DNA of 64,000 nt, taken from assembly GCF_018100925.1 (NCBI RefSeq), contig NZ_JAGJEH010000003.1, forward strand, positions 248,001-312,000, in the 5' to 3' direction. Of this stretch, positions 9,349 through 19,061 are shown in pieces; positions within the stretch are counted from its first letter, which is position 1, and every line of letters begins with the position of its first letter. Source of the stretch: Pseudoalteromonas luteoviolacea. GTDB taxonomy: Bacteria > Pseudomonadota > Gammaproteobacteria > Enterobacterales > Alteromonadaceae. Made by a program: the position numbers and the translations under genes. The notes under the pieces are model-generated. The model was not told the DNA's origin. It searched no databases and saw only the letters and a list, made by a program, of their open reading frames with translations.

Positions 9349-10698
9349 TTAAATACTGACCACAGCCAAACACATCACTACCGTAAATATTGCTTGAATA
9401 GACAGACTCAACCAGCTCAACACCCCTATACAGCGCAAGCTCAAAGGCAGTTTTGTGGTAGGAAAAAGTCGCCTTCTTTTCAATAATCTCGCCAAAGCAA
9501 ATATAAATAATGTGCAACTTGACAGTAGTAACACCATTGATAGTTTATTGTCTCGTGAGGCATCTAAAAAAAGTGCTAATTGCAGAGGCAAAAATAGTAC
9601 AGCAAATGCTTTTAAAACATACACCCTAAAAATTCTCTGGTACTTTGCTTCCTCACTGAGTTCAATGATGCCACGCTTTTCCAGGTACTTCTTCGAATTT
9701 ACAGACTGATTCTCTGTTGCCAATCGATAAGGGGTACAACCTGACGCATCTGCTAATCTTGGGTCTACACCCATATCTTCAATCAACTCAAGCATGGGTC
9801 TAGAATTTGATAGCACCGCATAATGCATCAGGTTCCTGCCCAAATCATCCAGTGAAACACCACAGTGAAACTCTCGTAAGGCCTTGGCTGCACTAACAAA
9901 GCCTTTTTCAACGATCCACATCATCGCTGATTTACCAGCACTGTCCGCGCCATGACCTCTGGCTCCCTTCTCTATTAAGGAGAGCATACTCGACTGTTTC
10001 GCAGCACCTGACATAACCTGCTCCAATAGTGCATTGTCGAGTATTCGTAAGCGTTCTTCTTCGTTGCACAGGAGTGTAAGCAAACCTTCGCAGTCCTGTC
10101 CTTCATTTAAGTATTTGACCGCTTCTGCCTGGGTTAACGAGGTATTTTCTAAGATACCCTGATAACCCTCTTGTATACATCGCCTACTACTCTCTTCACC
10201 ATAAAGCCAAAGCTCACAAGTTTGTGCTGGCGTAAGCTTAAAGCCATTCGGTAACAGCCAACATAGCGTCTTAAACTGTTTATACTTGAGCAATAAATCG
10301 ATAAATGAAATTTTGTTTTGAATTTTAGCCTGTGATGCAATGCTTGAATACTGAGACAAGCATCCCAGTAACTTCAAGGTTAACTCGTCTCGAGAGATCC
10401 CGGCTTGCTCAATATGATTGAGCAACTGAATAACATAGTTGTGCTGTTCATCATCATATTCATCAATATGTTGAAAAAAGCAGGATTCGAATGGATCCAG
10501 AGGTTTTAACCATGCAACGTAAAATATGGGAGGCAAGACTTGAGATATGACTCCTTGCTCATCCTTTACCACGTCGCACTCAGGCCACGCTTCGAGTGCA
10601 TCAAGAATGAATGCACCATTGTCTTCCACTAGGCCTTTTAACAAAAGTGGAAATTGAGAAGGCCAAATTAAAACTTGCTCCATGGATGCACAAACCAT
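9349..10698 (-). CDS. Ankyrin-repeat protein with C-terminal membrane segments
   Basis: A 449-residue protein without a signal peptide. The N-terminal half is an unrecognised helical region. Around residues 240-345 there are ankyrin-like units (MWIVEKGFVSAAKALREFH; NLMHYAVLSNSRPMLELIED, then GVDPRLADASGCTPYRLA). The last 100 residues hold about three hydrophobic segments separated by a basic KRRR stretch, so the protein should be anchored in the inner membrane with the ankyrin part cytoplasmic. A second in-frame ATG five codons later is also possible. The partner and function are unknown. It is convergent with bamE and appears monocistronic. Confidence 0.65.
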   Translation of the reverse strand: MVCASMEQVLIWPSQFPLLLKGLVEDNGAFILDALEAWPECDVVKDEQGVISQVLPPIFYVAWLKPLDPFESCFFQHIDEYDDEQHNYVIQLLNHIEQAGISRDELTLKLLGCLSQYSSIASQAKIQNKISFIDLLLKYKQFKTLCWLLPNGFKLTPAQTCELWLYGEESSRRCIQEGYQGILENTSLTQAEAVKYLNEGQDCEGLLTLLCNEEERLRILDNALLEQVMSGAAKQSSMLSLIEKGARGHGADSAGKSAMMWIVEKGFVSAAKALREFHCGVSLDDLGRNLMHYAVLSNSRPMLELIEDMGVDPRLADASGCTPYRLATENQSVNSKKYLEKRGIIELSEEAKYQRIFRVYVLKAFAVLFLPLQLALFLDASRDNKLSMVLLLSSCTLFIFALARLLKRRRLFPTTKLPLSLRCIGVLSWLSLSIQAIFTVVMCLAVVSI

Positions 10699-10958
10699 TT
10701 AATAAAATCACCAAATTTACTTTTACTAAGAACTAAAATTATCACGATGCTTAGTCAGCAAGATAATACCAAGTGTAAACAGAAAAAGCTGCGAATATCT
10801 CACACTATTTACATGCATACCAAGCAATGAGCATGAGTAACGTATCAGTCGTACAATGACACTGAATTTAGTAGACTGTGATCCATGTAATAATACAACC
10901 TAGCAATAGCCTATGGATCGTAAGTTTATCTAGGCTGAATAGGTACACCGGAGTTATT

Positions 10959-11138
10959 TTGGAAAAATTAGAAACTTGGAAAGTTATCCTCATCATCGTC
11001 GCTGTTTTTGGCTATGTTATTGGCAATATTATGCTGCTTAAATATGCGAATAAATTTAACGTCAAAGACAAGATTAATAAGCAAATCAAACCCGAACAAA
11101 GTGATGAGAAAGAGAAAGAGAAAGAAGAACCTAAATAG
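10959..11138 (+). CDS. Small membrane protein, DUF2897-like
   Basis: A 59-residue protein: one membrane segment (VILIIVAVFGYVIGNIMLL) followed by YANKF and a very charged Lys/Glu tail. The pattern of a short N-terminus, one helix ending in GNI and an LKY segment resembles the DUF2897 family of marine gammaproteobacteria. I chose the TTG at 10959 because GGAG lies five bases upstream; the frame stays open to an ATG at 10878, but that extension is not hydrophobic and lacks a ribosome-binding site. The function is unknown. Confidence 0.55.
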   Translation: MEKLETWKVILIIVAVFGYVIGNIMLLKYANKFNVKDKINKQIKPEQSDEKEKEKEEPK

Positions 11139-11175
11139 GCAGTGAGTATCTAGCAATACTCACTGCACAGACTTA

Positions 11176-12549
11176 TTAGCCCACTAACCAGTGTGCCATC
11201 AGCGCAATCACTGGCAAAGTAACCAATGTTCTCAAAATAAATACTGCAAACAACTCAAAAATGTTGACCGGTATTTTGCTGCCTAATAGCAAAGCGCCAA
11301 CTTCAGACATGTATATCAATTGTGTCACACTAAGCGCAGCTACAATAAAACGCGTTACATCACTTTCTATATTACTAGCAGCCAGAATCGACGGAATAAA
11401 CATATCAGCAAAACCTACAACAATTGTTTCAGCAGCTTTTGCGGCTTCAGGCACCTGTAGCAACTCCAAATAAGGAATGAAAGGTTGACCTAAGAATTGA
11501 AATATAGGCGTTTCTTCGGCAATGATTAGGGCAAATGTACCAACGGCCATAACAACTGGAAGAACCGCAAATAGCATATCTAGGGCATTGTGAACACCCT
11601 CTTTAACAGTCCCTTTTACACCAGGGGCCTTATGTGCTTTTACCAGCGCGACATCTAAAGCATGGCCAAATAGGGTTTTGCCTTCAGGCACAGCTTCAGA
11701 GTCTTGATTATGTGTACTGCCATCAACGTAAACGTCTTTTTTGAAGCTTAACGGCGGTAGTCTAGGCACTATGATGGCCGCTACAACACCCGCAGCACAA
11801 ACGGTCAAGTAAAACGGTGCAAACAAGTGCTCTAGTTTAACTTGGCCAATGACAACGAGACAAAACGTAATCGATACCGCTGAAAACGTGGTACCTATGA
11901 TTGCAGCTTCTCTTTGTGTGTAATGTTTGTCTTCATATTGACGAGAAGTCATCAGAATACCAACGCTACCATCGCCCAACCATGATGCAACACAGTTCAC
12001 TGCGCTTCGCCCAGGTACACCAAACAAAGGCCTCATAACTTTGGTCAGCAAGGTGCCCACAAGTTCTAACAAACCAAAGTTGAGCAATAAAGGAAGGAGC
12101 AGGCCCGCAAATACAAATACTGAGAATAGTACAGGCAATAGGTCATTTAAAACTAAGGCTCCCGTACCACTTGAGTGGATAAGCTCAGGGCCAACCTGAA
12201 AGAAAGTCATTAGAATGAATGCCATACCAAAAAGTCTGGTAGTAACCCACAACCAGCTTACATCAAACAAGTGCTTAATAAGTTCGTTGTTTAGCAATAT
12301 CCTTGGTTTAAAGAGTTTAATCACTAAACTAAACACACCGGTAATACACACGATGGTCACAATCAGCGCGTGTATAAAAGGACCAGTCAATTGCTGCAAC
12401 TCTTTTGCCAACACCGCGATTGGGATTGTCATTGCATCGCCGACAGCAACAGGCGTCATAAATAAAAATACACCTATTAGTGACGGCACAATAAATGCGA
12501 ACCATGTTTGCCAATTCACAGGCGACGTTTGCGTTGTATCTGACATCAT
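11176..12549 (-). CDS. yjiH: YjiH-type membrane protein with nucleoside-recognition (Gate) domain
   Basis: A polytopic membrane protein of 457 residues with roughly ten hydrophobic segments, matching the YjiH family whose central part contains the Gate or nucleoside-recognition motif (around GRSAVNCVASWLGDGSVGILMTS, cited in part). These are presumed transporters, but the substrate is not established. I start it at the ATG at 12549, with GGA eight bases upstream; a TTG four codons earlier would lie at the edge of the bamC terminator. It is downstream of bamC on the same strand but separated from it by that terminator, so it probably has its own promoter or depends on readthrough. Confidence 0.8.
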   Translation of the reverse strand: MMSDTTQTSPVNWQTWFAFIVPSLIGVFLFMTPVAVGDAMTIPIAVLAKELQQLTGPFIHALIVTIVCITGVFSLVIKLFKPRILLNNELIKHLFDVSWLWVTTRLFGMAFILMTFFQVGPELIHSSGTGALVLNDLLPVLFSVFVFAGLLLPLLLNFGLLELVGTLLTKVMRPLFGVPGRSAVNCVASWLGDGSVGILMTSRQYEDKHYTQREAAIIGTTFSAVSITFCLVVIGQVKLEHLFAPFYLTVCAAGVVAAIIVPRLPPLSFKKDVYVDGSTHNQDSEAVPEGKTLFGHALDVALVKAHKAPGVKGTVKEGVHNALDMLFAVLPVVMAVGTFALIIAEETPIFQFLGQPFIPYLELLQVPEAAKAAETIVVGFADMFIPSILAASNIESDVTRFIVAALSVTQLIYMSEVGALLLGSKIPVNIFELFAVFILRTLVTLPVIALMAHWLVG

Positions 12550-12560
12550 TTCTTTATCCA

Positions 12561-12590
12561 AAAAAAAGAAAAGAGCATTCGCTCTTTTCT
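12561..12590 (-). terminator. Intrinsic terminator of bamC
   Basis: A perfect 10-bp stem (12567-12576 with 12581-12590) with a 4-base loop is followed on the minus strand by a run of seven or more T. It begins 21 bases after the bamC stop and ends 12 bases before the downstream ATG. Confidence 0.88.
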
Positions 12591-12611
12591 GAACTACTTA
12601 GCGGTTTGTAT

Positions 12612-13673
12612 TTATATACTCAGTCCGCGATTACGCAGGGCCTCGACCAACCCTTTTTGAAGTGCTTCCATAGCCACTGAGTCAAGTACATTCCCCTCAG
12701 CATCTGACCAGGTTAACGAGGTTTGCCCATCGTCTGTTGTACCCACTTCAATCGTATAATCGCCATTTTCAATGGCAAGCGTTGTTACTTCGTCACCCCA
12801 TATAGAGTCCCAAACACTATTTTCTGGCGCTTCGTATCTAACGAACACTTCATTTTTTTCTTCGTCAAGACGAATAACTGTAAAGCTCAGCTTTTCTAAG
12901 AAGTTAGAGAGTCGTTCCATGACAGAACTTCTATCTGCAAGTGTAATAAGCGCCGCCTCGCCGTCTTTATCGAAGCCTAATTCAAGTGACAGTACACCTT
13001 GTTGTTTACGCAACTCGACTTCAAGTAAGCGGTATCTGTAGTCGAATTCTGCAACAACTTCATTCAACGCACGTACTTCAAGCTGCTGCTGCAACATGTC
13101 GTCAAGTTCAACCTTGTCACTTTGGTAATCAACCAGTTTTGCTTCTAAAGAGGCTGTGCGCTGATGTTCCTCTTGTGACAATGTAAATTCAAACTTCTGC
13201 CTTGAAACCTCAGTAACTGTTTCCCAAAACCAACCTTCTTCAGCTTTGATTATGGAGTACCAACCTGTGGTGAGCTTGCCGTTGGCACGATCATCTGCAC
13301 TAATTGAAGACTGATGGTTTTCAATCACGCCTTCAACTGCTTGCCAAATAAATGCATCAAGTGCGTCTATACCATCATTTTTATCAAAATATATACGCGC
13401 AACATCTTCTTTGTCCTCAGCCCAGCTGCCTTTGGCAAGTGTCAGTACTTGTTGAGGTGGTCGAAAACTCAGTGGCTCAGCGTCATTGTTATAGACGGCC
13501 ACATTCATTTGGAATTCTTTATCTTGATAAGGTTGCTCGAGATCTGCTGGAACTTGCACAGCCTCGTGGACACGATAGTTTTTCTTTTGATGCGTGTCAT
13601 TGGTAAAAACACTACAACCTGATAAACCGAGTATAACGCTTAACGTTAGCGCTTTAGGGACCCAATACTGCAC
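12612..13673 (-). CDS. bamC: Outer membrane assembly lipoprotein BamC
   Basis: A 353-residue lipoprotein (LGLSGC, Cys20). It fits BamC/NlpB: an extended N-terminus after the lipid anchor (residues 21-85) that in E. coli lies along BamD, then two helix-grip domains, the last containing the WSDAEGN and final LRNRGLSI segments. It belongs to the beta-barrel assembly machinery in the outer membrane. In E. coli bamC follows dapA, and that pair diverges from gcvR-bcp; here gcvR-bcp is still the divergent neighbour but dapA is absent. Confidence 0.92.
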   Translation of the reverse strand: MQYWVPKALTLSVILGLSGCSVFTNDTHQKKNYRVHEAVQVPADLEQPYQDKEFQMNVAVYNNDAEPLSFRPPQQVLTLAKGSWAEDKEDVARIYFDKNDGIDALDAFIWQAVEGVIENHQSSISADDRANGKLTTGWYSIIKAEEGWFWETVTEVSRQKFEFTLSQEEHQRTASLEAKLVDYQSDKVELDDMLQQQLEVRALNEVVAEFDYRYRLLEVELRKQQGVLSLELGFDKDGEAALITLADRSSVMERLSNFLEKLSFTVIRLDEEKNEVFVRYEAPENSVWDSIWGDEVTTLAIENGDYTIEVGTTDDGQTSLTWSDAEGNVLDSVAMEALQKGLVEALRNRGLSI

Positions 13674-13984
13674 TAATAAAACTCCTTAGCAAACCCACTA
13701 TGTAATTATTCTTTCACTTAAGATTAAGGAATGCTGAAATGGTTCACTGCCATTTACACTAATTTTCTATTTAGCCAGACAAGTAAATTTCAAAAAATCT
13801 GCACTATGTTACTTGGCAAACTTGGCAAACACAAGAATCACGCGTTTGAATTGTCTATACTTCACCTCAACACAATCGCTGACAACGTGTAGGACTCGTT
13901 TATAAACTGTGATAGTATTCGCCGCTATAAATTTAAAAACAGCCTCTATGACTCACTTTGGCGCAAGCTCACTAGGACGTCGGT
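13674..13984. other. Divergent promoter region between bamC and gcvR (no gene)
   Basis: These 311 bases hold no convincing reading frame. They contain a near-tandem repeat of CTTGGCAAA around 13812-13830 and a TATACT element near 13856. This must include the promoters of both bamC and gcvR-bcp; I could not place either with confidence. Confidence 0.5.
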
Positions 13985-14518
13985 ATGACTACTTTTACTT
14001 CACATCAACTTGTTTTAACAGCAATAGGGGAAGATAGATCAGGCATTGTCGGTGAACTCACTCAATTAGTCAGTGAGTGTAATTGCAATATTATTGACAG
14101 CCGCATCGCGATTTTAGGAAATGAATTTACATTTATAATGCTGCTGGCTGGTGATATGGCGGCAATTAGTCGAGTCGAGCATACATTGCCCGTGAAAAGT
14201 ATGGAGCTTGGTTTGTTAACCATGATGAAGCGTACTTCAAGCCACACTGAAAGTGACTACAGCGCCGGATATACATTGGAATACACAGGCATTGATACGC
14301 AGGGTACGTTAAGCCGAGTCACCCGTTTTCTTGCCGAGCAAAATATCAGTATTTGTTCTCTTAAATCAGATACTTTTGAAGAAGAGAAGCAACTACACAT
14401 GCGCTGTGTACTCGAATTTAACACGCCATCAGAGCTGAATTTTGACCAGTTTAAAATAAAGTTTGAAGAACTTTCTAGCATTTCAAACGTACAGTATGTT
14501 TTCAGACGCATTCGCTAA
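13985..14518 (+). CDS. gcvR: Glycine cleavage system regulatory protein GcvR
   Basis: A 177-residue protein with two ACT domains: the first at about 8-80 (LTAIGEDRSGIVGELTQLV, with the usual Asp-Arg-x-Gly-Ile) and the second at about 92-175 (TGIDTQGTLSRVTRFLAEQ). In E. coli GcvR binds GcvA and represses the glycine cleavage operon, with glycine relieving the repression. It is followed nine bases later by bcp on the same strand, the pairing seen in E. coli. Confidence 0.92.
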   Translation: MTTFTSHQLVLTAIGEDRSGIVGELTQLVSECNCNIIDSRIAILGNEFTFIMLLAGDMAAISRVEHTLPVKSMELGLLTMMKRTSSHTESDYSAGYTLEYTGIDTQGTLSRVTRFLAEQNISICSLKSDTFEEEKQLHMRCVLEFNTPSELNFDQFKIKFEELSSISNVQYVFRRIR

Positions 14519-14527
14519 GGATCATTA

Positions 14528-15001
14528 ATGAATACATTAAAAGCAGGTGATAATGCACCTAGTTTTACATTAGAAAATCAAAATGGCGACGCAGTAGCAC
14601 TCAGTCAGCTACTTGAGTCAAACCAAGTGTTGGTTTACTTCTACCCAAAAGCTTTGACGCCTGGGTGCACAGTCCAAGCTGAGCAGCTTCGCGATCACAA
14701 AGAGCAACTGGCACAACTAAACACTGTTGCAGTTGGGATTAGCCCTGATCCAGTTAAAAAACTAAAAAACTTTGAGACGAAAAAAGAGCTCAACTTTGAC
14801 CTACTATCTGATGAAGATCACGCAATTGCCGACGCGTTTGGCGTGTGGGGGCTAAAGAAGTTTATGGGCAAAGAGTACGACGGTATTCATAGGCTCAGCT
14901 TTTTAATTGGGCAAGACGGCGTAATTAAACACGTCTTTAATAAATTCAAAACCAAAGAACACCACCAAGTGGTGATAGACCACTTAAACGCACAGCAATA
15001 A
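14528..15001 (+). CDS. bcp: Thioredoxin-dependent peroxiredoxin Bcp, single-Cys form
   Basis: A 157-residue peroxiredoxin that reduces hydroperoxides. The peroxidatic site is ALTPGCTVQAEQLRDH with Cys47. In E. coli Bcp a second Cys lies five residues further on, but here that position is Glu52, and there is no other Cys in the protein. It must therefore work as a 1-Cys enzyme resolved by an external thiol or glutathione-like reductant. It forms an operon with gcvR (nine-base gap) and ends in a strong bidirectional terminator. Confidence 0.93.
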   Translation: MNTLKAGDNAPSFTLENQNGDAVALSQLLESNQVLVYFYPKALTPGCTVQAEQLRDHKEQLAQLNTVAVGISPDPVKKLKNFETKKELNFDLLSDEDHAIADAFGVWGLKKFMGKEYDGIHRLSFLIGQDGVIKHVFNKFKTKEHHQVVIDHLNAQQ

Positions 15002-15002
15002 C

Positions 15003-15031
15003 AAAAAACCCAGCTCTACGCTGGGTTTTTT
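15003..15031. terminator. Bidirectional terminator between bcp and pdxJ
   Basis: A perfect 12-bp stem (15003-15014 with 15020-15031) has A-rich and T-rich ends and a 5-base loop. It serves both convergent transcripts, bcp on plus and the lepA-pdxJ block on minus. Confidence 0.92.
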
Positions 15032-15052
15032 AATTCTCAAGTCAGCCTCTAC

Positions 15053-15787
15053 TTACGCTTGCCTAGCTTCAAGCATAATGCGTTTCATATCTCTGACCGC
15101 TTTCTCTAGTCCATCAATCGCAGCGCGTGCAATGATTGCATGACCAATATTCAGTTCATAAATCTCTGGCATTTGCGCAATTGGTTTAACGTTATGGTAA
15201 TGCAGCCCATGGCCGGCATTGACAACGATGCCGTTTGCATGTGCATATTGTACGCCTTCTCTAATGCGCTCAAGTTCTGCATTTTGCTCGCTATCAGATT
15301 CAGCATCCGCATAAGCTCCGGTATGAATTTCAATATACGGAGCCTTAGTCGCCTTCGCCGCGTCAATTTGTCCCTTGTCCGCGTCGATAAACAATGAGAC
15401 TTTAATTCCTGCAGCAGTTAACTTTTCGACCGCTTCGGTAATTTTTTGCTGGTTTGCTATGACGTCTAAACCGCCTTCAGTTGTCAGCTCTTCACGCTTT
15501 TCTGGCACCAAGCAGACGTATTCAGGCTTGACTTCACACGCAATGTTGAGCATTTCTTCTGTAACCGCAATCTCTAGATTCATGCGTGTTTGAATAGTCT
15601 TTGCCATGACATATACATCACGATCTTGAATATGACGACGGTCTTCTCTCAAGTGAATTGTGATCCCATCGGCACCAGCGTGCTCTGCGACAGCTGCAGC
15701 GTGAGCTGGATCTGGGTAACTCGTACCACGTGCTTGTCTTAAGGTTGCAATATGGTCAACATTTATGCCCAATAAAATATCTTTCAT
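15053..15787 (-). CDS. pdxJ: Pyridoxine 5'-phosphate synthase
   Basis: A 244-residue TIM-barrel enzyme that condenses 3-amino-2-oxopropyl phosphate with deoxyxylulose 5-phosphate to make pyridoxine 5'-phosphate. The N-terminal signature [20 protein letters not shown] is intact, as are [19 protein letters not shown] and the C-terminal [10 protein letters not shown] region. It is the last gene of the minus-strand block and follows recO by four bases. In E. coli acpS follows pdxJ; here a terminator follows directly. Confidence 0.97.
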   Translation of the reverse strand: MKDILLGINVDHIATLRQARGTSYPDPAHAAAVAEHAGADGITIHLREDRRHIQDRDVYVMAKTIQTRMNLEIAVTEEMLNIACEVKPEYVCLVPEKREELTTEGGLDVIANQQKITEAVEKLTAAGIKVSLFIDADKGQIDAAKATKAPYIEIHTGAYADAESDSEQNAELERIREGVQYAHANGIVVNAGHGLHYHNVKPIAQMPEIYELNIGHAIIARAAIDGLEKAVRDMKRIMLEARQA

Positions 15788-15791
15788 TACT

Positions 15792-16541
15792 CTACCTTGG
15801 TTGAAAAAGTTCTCTGCTTTTTAGTGGTTTATTTCCAAGCAGTGGTTTTAATAAATAGCGGCTTAGTGCCTTCGCTTGCCTGCGAGATACTACGGAATCG
15901 TAGTCTCCATGAGCAATTGCAAGCAGTGTTTTTCCTGAAAAGCTGCGATGTATGTCTTCACTAGGACAAAAGCCAACTTCTCTTACAAACTGGTAATAAC
16001 TTCCTTCATCAATGGGTGTGCCAAATGCATCGAAATCAAATTCAACACCGACACCCAATTCGTACAATAACTGAAACTCATATGTACGAAGGATCTCTTC
16101 AATTTGTTCGCTGTTGTTTTGTTTTTTAGGCTGTTGGCTATTTACACTAATGGCAAGGCCATTATCCCCATCATTGTACAATCGCTTGAGATGGTCTTGA
16201 TACAAACAAAATACATGATCAAGTGGTTCATTGATAGGAATTATTCGATGAGACAATTCGTTAAGATAAAAAGCACAATACAAATGTGTGCCTTTAAACA
16301 TCAAAGGGGGTGATTGAATTTCGAAATCGTTTAAATACTTTAAGTCATATTTACCCGCATAACGGATCAGCAAGCAAGTAAACGGCTGCAAAGCAGCATT
16401 CTGTTTGAGCGCACGCTTACCTTTAATCCTAGCGAGCATGGATAGTTGACCAACGCCTTCAACGAGCATATTTAACATCACTTGCGAATCTCTATATGGT
16501 CGCCGATGAAGCAAATATGCTTGTCGAAAGTCACTATCCAA
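15792..16541 (-). CDS. recO: DNA repair protein RecO
   Basis: A 249-residue RecF-pathway protein that loads RecA onto SSB-coated DNA together with RecR. The N-terminal OB-fold begins [20 protein letters not shown], a typical start, and the helical part contains the [16 protein letters not shown] segment. No zinc-binding Cys cluster is present, as in other gammaproteobacterial RecO. It abuts era with no gap and is probably translationally coupled. Confidence 0.93.
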   Translation of the reverse strand: MDSDFRQAYLLHRRPYRDSQVMLNMLVEGVGQLSMLARIKGKRALKQNAALQPFTCLLIRYAGKYDLKYLNDFEIQSPPLMFKGTHLYCAFYLNELSHRIIPINEPLDHVFCLYQDHLKRLYNDGDNGLAISVNSQQPKKQNNSEQIEEILRTYEFQLLYELGVGVEFDFDAFGTPIDEGSYYQFVREVGFCPSEDIHRSFSGKTLLAIAHGDYDSVVSRRQAKALSRYLLKPLLGNKPLKSRELFQPR

Positions 16542-17441
16542 TCAGTCTTCTCCGTAGCCTAAGCTTCTTAGAGCACGCTCATCATCCGCCCAGCCAGACT
16601 TAACTTTTACCCACAGCTCCAAGAACACTTTGTTGTCCAACATGTCCTCTAAATCACGTCGCGCTTCGCGGCCAATGACTTTTAGCTTTTCGCCTTTATT
16701 GCCGATCACCATGCGCTTTTGTGACTCACGCTCTACCAAGATCAGCGCATTAATTTGCCATACACCATTGTCTTGCCACTTGAACTGCTCAATTTCAACG
16801 GTGACAGAGTAAGGTAATTCATCACCCATAAAGCGCATCAGCTTCTCGCGGACAATTTCCGCCGCAAGGAAGCGCATAGAGCGATCTGTCACATAGTCTT
16901 CAGGGAAGTAAAATTCACACTCCGGTAAGCGATTTTTAACTTCCTCTTTGACCATATCAATATTTTTACCGATCTTCGCAGAAACTGGCACGATACCAAC
17001 AAAGTCATGCTGTTCGGCTAGCCATTGCATATGATGCAAAATGGCTTCTTTCTCTTTGACCTGATCACTTTTGTTCATTACGACCAAAACTGGACGACCG
17101 CTCTCTTTAACTTTATTTAGAACCATTTCATCGTCCTGGTTCCACAATGTTCCTTCAACGACAAAGATAATCAGCTCGACATCACCAATCGAGCTACTTG
17201 CTGCACGGTTCATTAAACGGTTGATAGCGCGCTTTTCTTCGATATGAAGACCTGGTGTATCAACATACACAGCTTGGTAATTGTCCTCAGTATGTATCCC
17301 CATAATTCTATGGCGAGTCGTTTGAGGCTTACGAGATGTAATACTGACTTTTTGCTCAACAATTTTATTGAGCAAAGTCGATTTACCTACGTTTGGGCGG
17401 CCGACAATCGCAATCATGCCGCAGTGGGTGTTAGGATTCAT
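16542..17441 (-). CDS. era: GTPase Era
   Basis: A 299-residue GTPase that binds 16S rRNA and takes part in maturation of the small ribosomal subunit. G-domain motifs are all present: [12 protein letters not shown] (G1), DTPGLH (G3) and NKSD (G4), followed by a C-terminal KH domain with [13 protein letters not shown]. It overlaps the 3' end of rnc by 11 bases, the order conserved in E. coli. Confidence 0.97.
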   Translation of the reverse strand: MNPNTHCGMIAIVGRPNVGKSTLLNKIVEQKVSITSRKPQTTRHRIMGIHTEDNYQAVYVDTPGLHIEEKRAINRLMNRAASSSIGDVELIIFVVEGTLWNQDDEMVLNKVKESGRPVLVVMNKSDQVKEKEAILHHMQWLAEQHDFVGIVPVSAKIGKNIDMVKEEVKNRLPECEFYFPEDYVTDRSMRFLAAEIVREKLMRFMGDELPYSVTVEIEQFKWQDNGVWQINALILVERESQKRMVIGNKGEKLKVIGREARRDLEDMLDNKVFLELWVKVKSGWADDERALRSLGYGED

Positions 17442-18108
17442 CTTTTAATATCTTCAATGCTTGCTCTGCGGCTTTTTGCTCTGCCTTTCGACGTGAACTA
17501 CCGACAGAAATAATACTATCCATACCCTTTACAGTACACTCAACCGTGAATGTCTGATTGTGTGCTTGCCCTTTTGTATCAATAACTTGATATGCAGGTA
17601 ATGGTAATTTTCGCGCTTGCAGATATTCCTGCAACAGCGTTTTTGGATCTTTTTGATTGTGTCCTGGAGAAATGGCTTCTAAACGGCTTTTATACCATTT
17701 AAGCACAAGCGTCTTACAGGTCTCGATGTCTGAATCTAGAAACACCGCGCCAATAATCGCTTCTACCGCATCAGCCAGCGTTGACTCCCTGCGATAACCA
17801 CCACTTTTAAGTTCGCCAGGGCCTAACCTCAGATAGTCCCCTAAACCAAATTCAACACCAAATTCAGCCAGTGTTTGACCGCGTACTAAAGTCGAACGCA
17901 TGCGGCTTAAATCACCTTCACGCGCCTTTGGAAACTTGTGGTACAACGCATCTGCGATAACAAAGCTTAAAATAGAATCGCCTAGAAATTCTAGGCGTTC
18001 ATTATGCTGACCTTTGTGGCTACGATGAGTCATTGCCTGTTCAAGCAGTGCTTGATCAGCAAAGTCGTAGCCTATTTTTTTATATAATTCTGTGACGTTC
18101 TTTTTCAT
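17431..18108 (-). CDS. rnc: Ribonuclease III
   Basis: A 225-residue double-strand-specific endoribonuclease that processes rRNA precursors and structured mRNA. The signature [11 protein letters not shown] is seen near residues 38-48 with the acidic Mg2+-binding residues, and a double-stranded RNA-binding domain covers about 155-225 ([26 protein letters not shown]). Its stop lies inside the start of era. The upstream lepB ends two bases before its ATG. Confidence 0.97.
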   Translation of the reverse strand: MKKNVTELYKKIGYDFADQALLEQAMTHRSHKGQHNERLEFLGDSILSFVIADALYHKFPKAREGDLSRMRSTLVRGQTLAEFGVEFGLGDYLRLGPGELKSGGYRRESTLADAVEAIIGAVFLDSDIETCKTLVLKWYKSRLEAISPGHNQKDPKTLLQEYLQARKLPLPAYQVIDTKGQAHNQTFTVECTVKGMDSIISVGSSRRKAEQKAAEQALKILKDES

Positions 18109-18110
18109 TG

Positions 18111-19046
18111 TTACTGAATATTACCTAGGCGTTCGAAACGAACCCCTGTTGGAACCCAGCCTGGCAATAAGCTATTTGGACCATTTTCGAAATCAAAACT
18201 CATCCAGATAAATACAGCTTTTCCAACTAAGTTTTCTTTAGGAACAAAACCCCATACGCGGCTGTCCTGACTATTATTACGATTGTCGCCAAGAGCGAAA
18301 TAGCTACCTTCTGGAACGACCCACTCATCGCGTCGCGTACCTGGTTGTTGGTAATAGCGCTCTGACAATTCCAGTGCTTTCGGGTTAATTAAAATATCGT
18401 GCTCAACATCAGGTAGAGATTCTGTCAAACGTACTAGTGGCATTGAACCTTGCTTAAACTCATCGCGATTAACAATTTCTACGTCAATCTTGTTGAACTC
18501 TCCACACGCCAACCCATCTCGGCTTTGCTCACCCTCTTCACATTTTGGGTTAATGAAAAGCTGACGATTGCGATACACAATACGATCACCAGGCAAACCG
18601 ACAATACGCTTGATAAAGTCAATACGTTCGTCTAACGGAAATTTGAATACAGCTATGTCTCCTCGCTTTGGGTCATCCACATCAACTAACTGTGAACGCC
18701 AAACCGGGTCTTTAATGCCGTACGCATACTTTTGCACCAAAATAAAGTCACCATCCAACAATGTTGGCATCATAGAGCCTGACGGTATTTGAAACGGCTC
18801 GAAGATAAATGACCGAAACACAGTAATTGCCGCGATCATTGGAAAGATAGACTTTGCACTATCAGTTATGGCAGGTACCGGTGCAATCTGGTCAATAACT
18901 TCTTGGTCCAGCGGTTGCTCCGATGCTCCTTGTGCAAGCGCTATACGCTCCTTACGCTTTGGTGCATAAACTAAGTGATCTATTAACCAGATCAGGCCCG
19001 ATCCCAAAGTCAACAGCACGAGAAAGACCGAAAAATAACCTGCCAT
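18111..19046 (-). CDS. lepB: Signal peptidase I
   Basis: A 311-residue inner-membrane protease that removes signal peptides from exported proteins. It has an N-terminal membrane segment (about 4-26), a second near 66-82, and then the catalytic sequence [14 protein letters not shown] with Ser91. The general-base Lys is Lys146 in [12 protein letters not shown]. Conserved box E ([15 protein letters not shown]) is also present. It lies between lepA (15-base gap) and rnc (2-base gap). Confidence 0.97.
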   Translation of the reverse strand: MAGYFSVFLVLLTLGSGLIWLIDHLVYAPKRKERIALAQGASEQPLDQEVIDQIAPVPAITDSAKSIFPMIAAITVFRSFIFEPFQIPSGSMMPTLLDGDFILVQKYAYGIKDPVWRSQLVDVDDPKRGDIAVFKFPLDERIDFIKRIVGLPGDRIVYRNRQLFINPKCEEGEQSRDGLACGEFNKIDVEIVNRDEFKQGSMPLVRLTESLPDVEHDILINPKALELSERYYQQPGTRRDEWVVPEGSYFALGDNRNNSQDSRVWGFVPKENLVGKAVFIWMSFDFENGPNSLLPGWVPTGVRFERLGNIQ

Positions 19047-19061
19047 AAATAATAATTCCTG

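Noticed and set aside
13812-13830. Tandem CTTGGCAAA repeat as a regulator site
   Set aside because: Only two copies without symmetry; no known regulator pattern fits, and such a short repeat can occur by chance.
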